From contig NZ_FQTT01000009.1 in assembly GCF_900098745.1 (NCBI RefSeq), forward strand, positions 309,127-373,126: a stretch of 64,000 nucleotides of DNA, in the 5' to 3' direction. The DNA comes from Actinomyces glycerinitolerans. Lineage in GTDB: Bacteria > Actinomycetota > Actinomycetes > Actinomycetales > Actinomycetaceae. This document shows, one piece after another, positions 9,683-18,527 of the stretch (position 1 is its first letter; every line of letters begins with the position of its first letter). The notes beneath the pieces are model-generated. The model did not search any database. It had not been told where the DNA came from and saw only the letters and a list, made by a program, of their open reading frames with translations. The position numbers were made by a program, and so were the translations under genes.

Positions 9683-11317
9683 ATGACATCCCTCACCAGG
9701 CGCCGTTGCGCCGGCCTCGCCGCGGCGGTGGCCCTTGCAATCGGTGGTGCGGTCGCGGCGCCCGTCGCCACGGCTGCCCCAGTCCCCGCGATCCTTGCCG
9801 CAGTGGACGCCACCGACGCGGACGTCGCTCTGATCGACGCTGCCGCCACGCCGGATCTGACCATCCACAAGCTCGCCCAGACCGACTCCAACGGCACCAG
9901 TGCCGGCAACGGCCTGGTGGACCCCAGCGCCACCGGCGACCCGGTCTCCGACGTCACCTTCACCATCACCAAGCTGGACTTCGACCTGACCACCCAGGCC
10001 GGCTGGCAGGCCCTCGCGGCCCTGGACGGTGACGTCTCCGCGGCCCGCAGCCACGCCACCGGCACCACTTACACCGCGGTGACCGGCGGCGACGGCCTGG
10101 CCGTGTTCAACGACGTGGAGTTGGGCGCCTACATCGTCTCCGAGACGAGGACCCCCGCCAACGTCACCCCGGCGGAGGATTTCATCGTCACCCTGCCGAT
10201 GACCAACGCCGGCACCCAGACGTCCTGGAACTACGACGTGCACGTCTACCCGAAGAACGCGATCGTGGACGCCAGCAAGGAGGTCAGCGACTCCTCCGCC
10301 CCGTCGGTCGGCGACACACTGACCTACACGATCAAGGCGGACGTGCCCAAGCTTGACGTCGCCGGCGGCGCCACGATCAAGAACTACCAGATCGTCGACC
10401 CGCTCGACTCCCGCCTGTCCTACTCCAACGCCACCGTGTCCATGATCGGCACCGGCGCCGTGTCCCTCACCGAGGGCACCGACTACAACGTCGTGACCGC
10501 CACCGGTGAGGACGGTAGGACCTACGTGACCGTCACCTTCACCGCGGACGGCCGGGCCAAGATTGCGCAGGCCCGCGTCGACGGTGACTCCAGCACCCAG
10601 GTGCAGGTGGTCATCAACGCCGTCGTCGAGGAGATCGGCTCCGGCCAGGGCGCCATCAGCAACGAGGCCTCCCTCATCCCCAACGACTCCCAGACCACCT
10701 GGGACCCCGAGAACCCGACCCCGGACGTTCCCGGTACGCCCACCGAGGAGGTCAAGTCTTACTACGGCAAGGTGACCATCACCAAGACCGGTACCGACAG
10801 TAAGGCCGCGTCCACTTACGCGGGCGCCGAGTTCCAGGTCTACCAGTGCAGCCCGACCGGTGCCTCCCAGGGACAGACCATTGACCGCGCCGCCGCCAAC
10901 ATCACCGGCGACGCGCTGACCGCCAACGAGGTCGCGAACGGTATCACCACCGAGGACACCGCGAAGTTCACCACCGGCGAGGACGGTACCGTCACCATCG
11001 ACGCCCTCCAGACGAACGACTTCATCAACAACGCCGACGTCACCAACCCCGGATGGTACTGCCTGGTGGAGACCAGGGCTCCTGCGGGCTACGAGCTCCA
11101 GAGCGACCCCATCGCCTTCCAGGTGCTCAAGTCCCAGGTTGAGGCCTCCCCCTACACCATCGAGTTCACGGTAACCGACGTGCCCTCCAACGCCGGCTTC
11201 CGCCTGCCGCTGACCGGTGCCAACGGAATTCTGTTCCTCACCATCGCCGGCATCCTGCTGGTCGGCGGTGCGGTCCTCCTCGCGGTGCACAACAAGCGCC
11301 GCGGCGCCGAGGACTGA
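9683..11317 (+). CDS. SpaH/EbpB-type major pilin, locus 1 (FimA/FimP-like)
   Basis: The 544-aa backbone pilin of locus 1. It has a signal peptide ending near residue 30 and the pilin motif VYPKN with the candidate cross-linking lysine at about residue 191 (class C sortases join this Lys to the sorting-signal Thr of the next subunit). The E-box region reads CLVETRAPAGYEL, and the C-terminus carries LPLTG, a hydrophobic helix and KRR. Length and motif order match actinomycete fimbrial shafts (about 530 aa). It begins 70 bp after the adhesin, with AACGAGGAG upstream of the ATG. A very stable hairpin lies right after the stop, so pilin mRNA is probably more abundant than sortase mRNA. I cannot tell type 1 from type 2 fimbriae from sequence alone. 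Confidence 0.88.
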   Translation: MTSLTRRRCAGLAAAVALAIGGAVAAPVATAAPVPAILAAVDATDADVALIDAAATPDLTIHKLAQTDSNGTSAGNGLVDPSATGDPVSDVTFTITKLDFDLTTQAGWQALAALDGDVSAARSHATGTTYTAVTGGDGLAVFNDVELGAYIVSETRTPANVTPAEDFIVTLPMTNAGTQTSWNYDVHVYPKNAIVDASKEVSDSSAPSVGDTLTYTIKADVPKLDVAGGATIKNYQIVDPLDSRLSYSNATVSMIGTGAVSLTEGTDYNVVTATGEDGRTYVTVTFTADGRAKIAQARVDGDSSTQVQVVINAVVEEIGSGQGAISNEASLIPNDSQTTWDPENPTPDVPGTPTEEVKSYYGKVTITKTGTDSKAASTYAGAEFQVYQCSPTGASQGQTIDRAAANITGDALTANEVANGITTEDTAKFTTGEDGTVTIDALQTNDFINNADVTNPGWYCLVETRAPAGYELQSDPIAFQVLKSQVEASPYTIEFTVTDVPSNAGFRLPLTGANGILFLTIAGILLVGGAVLLAVHNKRRGAED

Positions 11318-11326
11318 CAACCACAG

Positions 11327-11356
11327 GGCTGGGGCGGCATGATGGCCGCCCCAGCC
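11327..11356 (+). terminator. Pilin-sortase intergenic hairpin (partial terminator)
   Basis: GGCTGGGGCGGC (11327-11338) pairs perfectly with GCCGCCCCAGCC (11345-11356) over 12 bp around a 6-nt loop. It starts 10 bp after the pilin stop. There is no U-tract, so it is more likely an attenuator or mRNA 3'-end stabiliser than a full stop. Confidence 0.6.
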
Positions 11357-11362
11357 GGTGAC

Positions 11363-11408
11363 ACGACGGCGTGCGCCGGCCGGATACTCCGGACGCGCAC
11401 GCCGTCGT
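11363..11408 (+). terminator. Second tandem hairpin before sortase 1
   Basis: ACGACGGCGTGCG (11363-11375) pairs with CGCACGCCGTCGT (11396-11408), 13 bp perfect, around a 20-nt loop that can itself fold. It lies 7 bp after the previous hairpin and about 100 bp before the sortase start. Confidence 0.5.
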
Positions 11409-11507
11409 CGTCACCGGTACCGCCCCAGGCGCTCTACCGTGGTGTCACCGGCACCGTCAGCGCGCAGCCACACTCACATCCGCCACGAGCCACACAGAAG
11501 GAAGCCA

Positions 11508-12515
11508 ATGGGCCAGACTCCGTCAATCGCCGACGTCCTGGATGAACCCGGTCGCGACCTGGGCGACGCTTCCGCGGACAGGCCCGCGCAGCCCGATGAT
11601 GCGCACGGCAGCGCCGAGCCCCCCAAGCCACCGAGTAAGAAGTCCGGCGGAAGACCCAATCGGAGCAGCCGCCTGCTGGGGGTGCTGCCCTTCATCCTGG
11701 CCTTGGCCGGTGCACTCGTGCTGGCCTACCCGGTGCTGGCCACCCAGCACAACAACGCCCGCCAGCAGGAGATCGCCGACCAGTACCAGGCGCAGATGGA
11801 CGCCGTCAGCCCCGACGTGCTCGCCGCCGAGCTCGCCAGCGCCGACGAGTACAACCAGGAGCTCGCCTCCTCCCCGATCCTCGACCCCTGGCTGGACCAG
11901 CAGCGTCCCGACACCCCCCAGTACCAGGCCTACCTGGCCGAGCTGGATCTGGACGAGGTCATGGCTCGGATCGTCATCCCCAAGATCCATGTGGACCTGC
12001 CGGTCTACCACGGCACCGAGGCCGAGACTCTCTCCCGGGGCGTCGGCCACCTGTTCGGCACCGCCCTGCCCGTGGGCGGGACCTCCACCCACTCCGTTCT
12101 GACGGGCCACACCGGCCTGGGGTCGGCCACGCTCTTCGACGACCTGACCGAGTTGGAGGAGGGCGACGTCTTCTACATCACCGCCGCCGGTCGCACACTC
12201 AAATACGAGGTCAACGACGTCCGCGTGGTCCTGCCCACCGAGACGGAATCGCTGAACAAGGTGCCGGGGGAGGACCTGGTCACCCTGATCACCTGCACCC
12301 CCTACGGCGTCAACACCCACCGCCTGCTGGTCACCGGGACGCGCGTGGCCATGGACCCGGTACAGGCCGAGGCGGAGCAGGCCGCGGCTACTCCCGCGCC
12401 CATGCGTCCGTGGATGCTGTGGCTGATCGGCGCCGTCGTCGTGATCCTGACCGTGCTCACCGTCGCAGCCGGGCGGCGGGTGGTGCGTCGGGTGCGTTAC
12501 GCGCGCCGCTCCTGA
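11508..12515 (+). CDS. srtC: Class C (pilus-polymerising) sortase, locus 1
   Basis: A membrane transpeptidase of 335 aa that polymerises the adjacent pilin. The ATG at 11508 is chosen for the upstream AGAAGGAAG and because upstream codons look non-coding. Order: Pro/Asp-rich cytoplasmic N-terminus, first membrane helix (about 55-80), lid motif DPW at residues 126-128, catalytic His in LTGHTGL (about 201), catalytic Cys in LITCTPYGVNTHR (about 263) with Arg 272, and a second C-terminal helix ending in RRVRYARR. The DPx lid and double membrane anchor are class C traits. Last gene of locus 1. Confidence 0.88.
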   Translation: MGQTPSIADVLDEPGRDLGDASADRPAQPDDAHGSAEPPKPPSKKSGGRPNRSSRLLGVLPFILALAGALVLAYPVLATQHNNARQQEIADQYQAQMDAVSPDVLAAELASADEYNQELASSPILDPWLDQQRPDTPQYQAYLAELDLDEVMARIVIPKIHVDLPVYHGTEAETLSRGVGHLFGTALPVGGTSTHSVLTGHTGLGSATLFDDLTELEEGDVFYITAAGRTLKYEVNDVRVVLPTETESLNKVPGEDLVTLITCTPYGVNTHRLLVTGTRVAMDPVQAEAEQAAATPAPMRPWMLWLIGAVVVILTVLTVAAGRRVVRRVRYARRS

Positions 12516-12792
12516 GTCGCGGAATATCTCTGGTATCTGACGTTTTAAATGCGTGATTCAACTCAATAGGGTTACTTTGATAACCGGATTGCCGCGACGC
12601 CGGCACGGGTATGCCACAGGTTTAGCACAGCTCAGTTCGCTTACCCTAAGCGCCTCCAAAGGGCGCTAAGGTCGGACCAGCAATCAATCAGATCCTGCGT
12701 CTTGTGCGTTACGCAGGCGGCTCTCAGCCGTCCCGAACCCATGGAGTTTTGTGGCTCTTCCCTCGCCACCTAGTGTTTTCAAGGAGCTGTCA
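12516..12792. other. Leader between the two pilus loci
   Basis: There is no gene in these 277 bp. Two short inverted repeats are visible: AGCGCC/GGCGCT at 12649-12667, and CCTGCGT/ACGCAGG at 12694-12717 (7 bp, 10-nt loop). The second lies about 75 bp before the adhesin start, so it may be a 5'-UTR structure. The promoter of locus 2 is probably in the AT-richer part around 12530-12590, but I cannot fix its boxes. Confidence 0.35.
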
Positions 12793-15735
12793 GTGAAGCA
12801 CATGCTGCGCCATGCTCAACGTGACGGTACCCGCTGCGCGCGGCGCTATCGTCCCGCGCTATCGGGGCTTACTGCGCTCTTCCTTGCAGCTTCCCTCGCT
12901 GTGTGTTACCTAGTAGTTCCTGCTGCGCAGGCGGTCTATGCCGCGCCTGATGGAGGGTCTGGCCGCTTCGAGTCCGTCATCGACTGGATCGATTGGACCG
13001 AGGCTTCAAATGTCACCGTTGACAATGAAGGCCGGATGATCCTTCCTGATGGAGCGAACTCTACTGTATGGTCCACTCCATCGCGGGTTGGTGACGGCCT
13101 GTGGCGATCAAGCCAGTGCAGCATTAGTGAGGTCGAGACTCATTACGAGGTCACCCATGAGGGTGTGACCGAGACCTACGATGCCGGCCTTGTGATCGGT
13201 TACGATACGGGGTCCTGGATCGGCGACGGCATGGCTCGTCTTTACAACGACTCGACACGATACGACAGTGGTGTCGAGATCGACCCGAATTATGGTGTTC
13301 CCGGGATCTCGTACAGGGATGTCAATGTGCGTTCCGGCCTTCCTGTTGGCATTGCCAACGCTCAGGGTGGACGTTACAACGAGTCTGCGAACGCATACTT
13401 CAAGGTTCAGTGCAAAACCTATCTCGTGGAGTCCGCCGTCCAGCCGACAAAGTCGGAGATCTCGGACCTGCCCAAAACGGAGCTTCCCATGGAGGGATTC
13501 GTCTATGCCGACGCAGAGGGGTCGAACTGGAGGGACGGGCAGTACGAGTCGGAGACAGTCGCCCCGATCCCGATGGACGGCTATGGGACCTCTGATGTGA
13601 AGTGGCGCTACCTTGAAACCGCTCGCTCCGAGGGATGCACGGTGCACTCCTGGGTCGGTCAGCGTGACTTCCCTTATCCGACCGGCGTGAAGAACGGTTT
13701 CCAGCTGCGTCCTGCCACCGCCTCTGGTGGTGAGGCCTCCGAGTGTGCGACACGGACCGCGGGCGGCAGGCCGTACAATTACGAGGGCTACGGCCCCTCG
13801 TCTATCCTCTTCATGGAGAAGGCCAATGGTGGCTATGTCGAGCTCAAAGGCGGAGGGGTCTCCGCCATCGCCTTCGGCGTCGTCACTTACTTGGACTACG
13901 GAGACGCGCCCGAGAGCTACGGAAGCGCCGCCTCTCTTTTCCAGCCCAACTGGGATCGAGGCGAGCTGGGAGGGGATATTGCCTCCAGTCCTGCCCCTGT
14001 TGGGGCTGAGGGGACCTGGTATGACCTCAGCGCCGCTCAGGAAGCCGGACAGGCCGCTCGGGTGAGTGCGCCTGACATCCGCTTGGGCTATTTCACCGAC
14101 CCGGATATCTTCCAGTACTACTCGGAGAATGCGGACCTTGATGACCGCTATGACTCGAACGTCGACTTCAGTCCGCCCGATGACGAGGATGCGTTGTCAA
14201 TTGACCCGACGGCTCCGGTGGGCCCTGACAACTGGGACGGTATCATCCGCACCGCCCCAGGTCGTGAGTGGACGAAGCACGACATCATCTGCCATGGCGA
14301 GGGCAATATCGTCGGATGGATCGATTGGAACCACAACGGTACTTTCGACGACGCCGAGGCGTCCGCACCCACGGTGTGCCCAGCTTCCGGACGGGCTTCT
14401 CTGACATGGACTGTGCCCTCAGACGTTGTCCGAAGCGTCGATGGAGAAACGGGGAGTGCGTCCTCCACCTTCATGCGCCTGCGTATCACGGGAGACAGGA
14501 ATCCGGATGGTTCCCTCGTTGTCCCGCGGGCCACCGGTGTGACCCTATCCGGTGAGGTTGAGGATTACGGGAAGATCACCGTGATGGTTCCCACCCTCGA
14601 ACTTATCAAAACGGTGGATAACGCTTATGCCTCAGAGCAGGTGCCCGGCTTGTCAGCCGAGCAGTGGACTGTTGGCGCGAACGGAACGGTCGCCCTGTCC
14701 GGGCAGGGGAGTACGGGCGGGCCGCGGGCCGTCGACCAGGGGTCGATGACCCTGTATGAGAGCTCGGATGACCCCCAGGCCGTCGGATACCAGGCGGGTC
14801 AGTGGGAATGCATCGAGACACCGGGAACCGACTCGGAGACGTACTCCTCGACTGTCAGTGAATCGACCGACGGAGAGGCGACACTGACTGTCAGGAACCA
14901 AGACCGCGTCACCTGTACGATTGCCAACACCACCAAGCCCGGTACCTTGACGTGGAACAAGGTGGAAGTCGATGGTTCCACCGCCATCGGCGGGTCGCAG
15001 TGGACCCTGTCCGGGCCGGGCGTTCCGGACGGCACAGTGATCACGGACTGCGTCGGTGCTTGTGCGGCCGGTGCTTATACGGATCAGGATCCAGCGGCCG
15101 GGGCTTTCAGCCTTACCGGACTTCGCTGGGGCGACTATGCGATTGAGGAGGCGGTTGCGCCTGCGGGGTACAGACCCGTTACCGGCTCCTTCGCCTTCAC
15201 TAGGATCGAGGGTTCGTCCGTGGAAGGAGCCTTGATCGAGGCGGAAGGCGTTGTGAACGGTGGCGTGGTCAATGAGCGTCTAACCGGCTCGGTGAGTTGG
15301 ACGAAGACCGATGCGGACAATGGCGAGCCTCTGGCAGGAGCCGCCTGGGGGCTGACCGGACCGGAGGTGCCCGAGGGCACGGTGGTCGACGACTGTGTCG
15401 CCGAACCCTGCACACCCGGTGCCTACAGGGACGAGGACCCGGCTGCGGGTTCCTTCAAAGTAGGCGGCCTGGTCTGGAGCGAAGAGAGCTACGTCCTGAC
15501 CGAGGTGGCTGCGCCGGCCGGATACCAGATGGATGCCACTCCACACGCCTTCGTCATTACGACCGACAGCCTCGACTACGCGTTCGCCGAGCCCTTTGAG
15601 AACTCCAAGACTTCCGTTCCGTCCCTCCCCCTTACCGGTGGCCTCGGCTCCGACTGGTTCCTGATCGGTGGCGGGGTCCTGGCCCTGGTCGCTCTGATTG
15701 TAGGAATTGTGAGGAGGCGGCGCGCGCAAGCCTGA
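12793..15735 (+). CDS. LPXTG-anchored pilus tip adhesin with GEVED domain, locus 2
   Basis: A surface adhesin of 980 aa, first gene of locus 2. The GTG at 12793 is chosen because AAGGAG sits 6 nt before it; an earlier in-frame GTG at 12751 lacks this. After a signal peptide (helix about 25-50, cleavage near AVYAAP) comes an unrecognised N-terminal domain to about residue 370. A GEVED-type domain follows, with IVGWIDWNHNGTFDDAE and the hallmark SGEVEDYG at about 586-593. Then come one Cys-containing and two SpaA/prealbumin-like domains (TWNKVEVDG, SWTKTDADNG), the sorting signal LPLTG at about 945, a helix and RRRRAQA. Its codon choice is visibly more T-rich at third positions than locus 1, suggesting a different history. 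The adhesive target is unknown. Confidence 0.83.
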   Translation: MKHMLRHAQRDGTRCARRYRPALSGLTALFLAASLAVCYLVVPAAQAVYAAPDGGSGRFESVIDWIDWTEASNVTVDNEGRMILPDGANSTVWSTPSRVGDGLWRSSQCSISEVETHYEVTHEGVTETYDAGLVIGYDTGSWIGDGMARLYNDSTRYDSGVEIDPNYGVPGISYRDVNVRSGLPVGIANAQGGRYNESANAYFKVQCKTYLVESAVQPTKSEISDLPKTELPMEGFVYADAEGSNWRDGQYESETVAPIPMDGYGTSDVKWRYLETARSEGCTVHSWVGQRDFPYPTGVKNGFQLRPATASGGEASECATRTAGGRPYNYEGYGPSSILFMEKANGGYVELKGGGVSAIAFGVVTYLDYGDAPESYGSAASLFQPNWDRGELGGDIASSPAPVGAEGTWYDLSAAQEAGQAARVSAPDIRLGYFTDPDIFQYYSENADLDDRYDSNVDFSPPDDEDALSIDPTAPVGPDNWDGIIRTAPGREWTKHDIICHGEGNIVGWIDWNHNGTFDDAEASAPTVCPASGRASLTWTVPSDVVRSVDGETGSASSTFMRLRITGDRNPDGSLVVPRATGVTLSGEVEDYGKITVMVPTLELIKTVDNAYASEQVPGLSAEQWTVGANGTVALSGQGSTGGPRAVDQGSMTLYESSDDPQAVGYQAGQWECIETPGTDSETYSSTVSESTDGEATLTVRNQDRVTCTIANTTKPGTLTWNKVEVDGSTAIGGSQWTLSGPGVPDGTVITDCVGACAAGAYTDQDPAAGAFSLTGLRWGDYAIEEAVAPAGYRPVTGSFAFTRIEGSSVEGALIEAEGVVNGGVVNERLTGSVSWTKTDADNGEPLAGAAWGLTGPEVPEGTVVDDCVAEPCTPGAYRDEDPAAGSFKVGGLVWSEESYVLTEVAAPAGYQMDATPHAFVITTDSLDYAFAEPFENSKTSVPSLPLTGGLGSDWFLIGGGVLALVALIVGIVRRRRAQA

Positions 15736-15802
15736 CCAGTAATCACATCATCCAATCGCATCCGCGCGGCCCGCCGCGCACGAACAAAGGACACTCGACC
15801 CC

Positions 15803-17383
15803 ATGAGAACCACTTCCCACGGTCTCGGCAGCCGCGCGGCCGCGGCCCTCGGCATGATGGCGCTTGCCGCAACCGGCTTGAGCCTTGCCGCGACGGCGCA
15901 GGCCGCCGACCTGGCCAACATCGATACCGGGGCGACCGGATCGATCCTGATCCACAAGCACGAGGCAGGCTCGCAGAGCGCTAACGGAACGCCTGATGGT
16001 CAGACCACAACCGGTGGCGACCCCGTTGAGGGAGTCGTCTTCACGGCCTATCGGATTACCAACCTGGACCTGACCACTCAGGCCGCCTGGGACGGCCTGG
16101 CCGACGTCGCGGTTCCCGCAGACGCTTGCGGCTCCGATAACCGTTCGCCGCAGCTGGGTAGCTACACCTTCGATACGGGTACGGCGAGCGCCGCGACCGA
16201 TGCGAGCGGCGAGACCAGCATCAACCCGTTGCCGGTGGCGGCATATCTGGTGTGCGAGACCAGTGCGCCCAGCACAGTGAAGACCGCTGCCGCGCCGTTC
16301 CTCGTGACCATTCCCTTCCCGAACAACGCGGCCAACACCGCCAGCGCGGACGGGAACTGGTTGTATGACGTGAACGTCTATCCGAAGAACGTCGTCGTCG
16401 AGGCTCCCACCAAGGGTGTGAACGTGACCGCAAATGGTCTGAACACCGATGATCAGGTCTCCTTCCCGGTGACTGCGAAGGTTCCGAGCATTGCCGACAC
16501 TGACTCGTTCAAGTACTTCGTGGTCTCCGATCCGCTGGACTCCAGCCTGTCCGATGGGAACGTGGCGTCGGTGAAGCTCAACGGCTCGGACGTTGACGCG
16601 TCCTACTACACGGTGACAACGGGGCAGACGGTGTCGGTCGGCTTCAACCGGGCCGGTCTGGCCTATCTGAAGACCCAGCCGAACGCGCAGATTGAGGTTG
16701 TTTTTACGGCCAAGACCGGGACCGTGCCCTCTGGCGGGATCATTGAGAACACGGCGACGCTGTACGTAGACACCACTCCGGGTGACACTCCGGATGAACC
16801 GCCGGTGACTCCCCCGGACGAGCCGGGCACGCCTACCAACAAGGTGGTCACCTCGTGGGGCGACGCGCGCGTGTCCAAGGTCGACGCGGACAACAGCAAG
16901 GCCCTCCAGGGCGCTACATTCCAGGTCTACAACGCCGCAGACCCCTACGCGACCTCATGCGACAATGCCGTCAAGGTCGGCGATCCGATCGCGGTCAACG
17001 GGGCGACTGAGTTCACCTCCGACGGGGATGGGCTGGTGTTCATCGCGGGTCTGTTCGTTGACCAGAAGGCCGGTGCTGCCACGGATGAGTCGGTTGCGCC
17101 CGAGCACACCCAGCGCTGCTATGTGCTGGTCGAGACCGCTGCTCCCGCCGGATACGTACTGCCCTCCGACGCGGACACACCGCTGACTGTCACGGCCGGG
17201 GTCACCGCGGCCGCTGACTACGACCTGTCTGTGCCCAACACCAAGCAGAATGTGCCTCAGTTGCCGCTTACGGGTGCCAACGGTGCGCTGTTGATGATGC
17301 TGCTCGGCGTGGCCTTCGTGATGATCGGCGTCGGCAGGGCATTCGTGTCACGCTCGAAGAACCCGGCAGCATCGCAGGACTGA
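15803..17383 (+). CDS. SpaH/EbpB-type major pilin, locus 2
   Basis: The 526-aa shaft pilin of locus 2. It has a signal peptide ending near AQAADL, pilin motif VYPKN with the reactive lysine at about residue 195, an E-box region CYVLVETAAPAGYVL, and LPLTG followed by a membrane helix and SRSKN. It shares layout with the locus 1 pilin (WxYDVxVYPKN, long Pro-rich linker before the last domain, QLPLTGANG against RLPLTGANG), but the sequences are well diverged. Both loci could therefore make separate fimbriae. ATG at 15803 follows AACAAAGGA. It is followed by a 17-bp perfect hairpin and then the sortase. Confidence 0.88.
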   Translation: MRTTSHGLGSRAAAALGMMALAATGLSLAATAQAADLANIDTGATGSILIHKHEAGSQSANGTPDGQTTTGGDPVEGVVFTAYRITNLDLTTQAAWDGLADVAVPADACGSDNRSPQLGSYTFDTGTASAATDASGETSINPLPVAAYLVCETSAPSTVKTAAAPFLVTIPFPNNAANTASADGNWLYDVNVYPKNVVVEAPTKGVNVTANGLNTDDQVSFPVTAKVPSIADTDSFKYFVVSDPLDSSLSDGNVASVKLNGSDVDASYYTVTTGQTVSVGFNRAGLAYLKTQPNAQIEVVFTAKTGTVPSGGIIENTATLYVDTTPGDTPDEPPVTPPDEPGTPTNKVVTSWGDARVSKVDADNSKALQGATFQVYNAADPYATSCDNAVKVGDPIAVNGATEFTSDGDGLVFIAGLFVDQKAGAATDESVAPEHTQRCYVLVETAAPAGYVLPSDADTPLTVTAGVTAAADYDLSVPNTKQNVPQLPLTGANGALLMMLLGVAFVMIGVGRAFVSRSKNPAASQD

Positions 17384-17438
17384 ACCCGCTGATGTTGACA
17401 TCGCGCATTAGGCCCGGACGACCGATCGTCTGAGCCGT

Positions 17439-17480
17439 GCGGCGTGGCGGGGAGGACATACGGCCTCCCCGCCACGCCGC
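17439..17480 (+). terminator. Very stable pilin-sortase hairpin, locus 2
   Basis: 17439-17455 and 17464-17480 are perfectly complementary over 17 bp (core GGCGTGGCGGGGAGG) around an 8-nt loop. There is no U-run. The position mirrors the hairpins of locus 1, so it probably reduces read-through into the sortase and protects the pilin transcript. Confidence 0.65.
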
Positions 17481-17513
17481 GTGCCTGTCACTGACTTCGG
17501 GAGAGGAGGATCC

Positions 17514-18527
17514 TTGTCAACCAGACCCCGGCGCTCCCACCAGGTCGGTGATGGTGGCGACCGATGGCGCTTGTCGTGTCCGGCTTTGGTGTCTGCCCTG
17601 TTGGCGCTGGCCGGCATGTTGCTGTTCGCCTACCCGACCGTCGCCGCCTGGGTTACCCAGTACAACCAGTCCAAGATCATCACCACCTACGCCTCCGACG
17701 TCGACTCCGCCGACCCGGACGCCGCCACCCAGCTAGCCCAGGCGCATGCTTACAACGACGCCCTTTCCGTCGGCGCGGTGCTGGAGGCCAACACCAACGT
17801 CCCCACCGGCGTCGGCGAGGGCGGGGACGACACCCTCGACTACGACTCGATCCTGGACGCCAACGGCGCCGGGCTCATGGCCCGGCTGCGCATCCCCGCT
17901 ATCAACCTGGACCTGCCCGTCTACCACGGAACCTCGGATGAAACCCTACTTGAGGGGCTGGGGCACCTCGAGGGCACCTCCCTGCCCGTCGGGGGAGAGG
18001 GCACCCGCGCGGTGCTCACCGGTCACCGCGGTCTGGCGGACGCCCGCATGTTCACCGACCTGAACCAGGTGGAGGTCGGTGACACCTTCGTCATCGAGGT
18101 GTTCGGGGAAGTACTCACCTATCGGGTGTTCGACACCAAGGTCGTCGAGCCCGACGAGACCGAGGCGCTGCGCGCCGAGCAGGGGCGCGACCTGGTCACC
18201 CTGGTCACCTGCACACCACTGGGCATCAACACCCACCGCATCCTGGTCACCGGGGAGCGCGTCTACCCCACCCCGCAGGAGGACCTGGACGCCGCCGGCG
18301 ATCCCCCCACGGTGCCCTCGTTCCCCTGGTGGGCGGTGGGCCTGGCGGCAGGCTTCGTCCTGGTGGGTCTGTACGTGTGGCGCTCCGGCTACCCGCCCCG
18401 CAAGCGCGGCACACGCACCCGCACCGCCACGCCGGCCGCGACGCCGGACTCCGACTCCACCCAGCCGCAGGTCGTATCATCCGGGCCCAATGACGTCTCG
18501 CAACAATTCCCTGACGCAACTTCCTGA
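17514..18527 (+). CDS. srtC: Class C sortase, locus 2
   Basis: A pilus sortase of about 337 aa. I prefer the TTG at 17514 because GAGAGGAGGA lies just upstream; a GTG at 17481 is the alternative but lies at the end of the hairpin. An N-terminal helix (about 25-45) is followed by the catalytic domain: PVYHGT, His in LTGHRGL (about 171), Cys in VTCTPLGINTHR (about 233), Arg about 242, and a second C-terminal helix. The region where the lid should lie has no DPF/DPW/DPY motif, unlike sortase 1, so lid control may differ. The C-terminal 38 bp overlap the next gene. Confidence 0.85.
   Translation: MSTRPRRSHQVGDGGDRWRLSCPALVSALLALAGMLLFAYPTVAAWVTQYNQSKIITTYASDVDSADPDAATQLAQAHAYNDALSVGAVLEANTNVPTGVGEGGDDTLDYDSILDANGAGLMARLRIPAINLDLPVYHGTSDETLLEGLGHLEGTSLPVGGEGTRAVLTGHRGLADARMFTDLNQVEVGDTFVIEVFGEVLTYRVFDTKVVEPDETEALRAEQGRDLVTLVTCTPLGINTHRILVTGERVYPTPQEDLDAAGDPPTVPSFPWWAVGLAAGFVLVGLYVWRSGYPPRKRGTRTRTATPAATPDSDSTQPQVVSSGPNDVSQQFPDATS

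Noticed and set aside
9500-11320. 606-aa minus-strand open frame over pilin 1
   Set aside because: Antisense shadow of the pilin; no start signal or recognisable domain.
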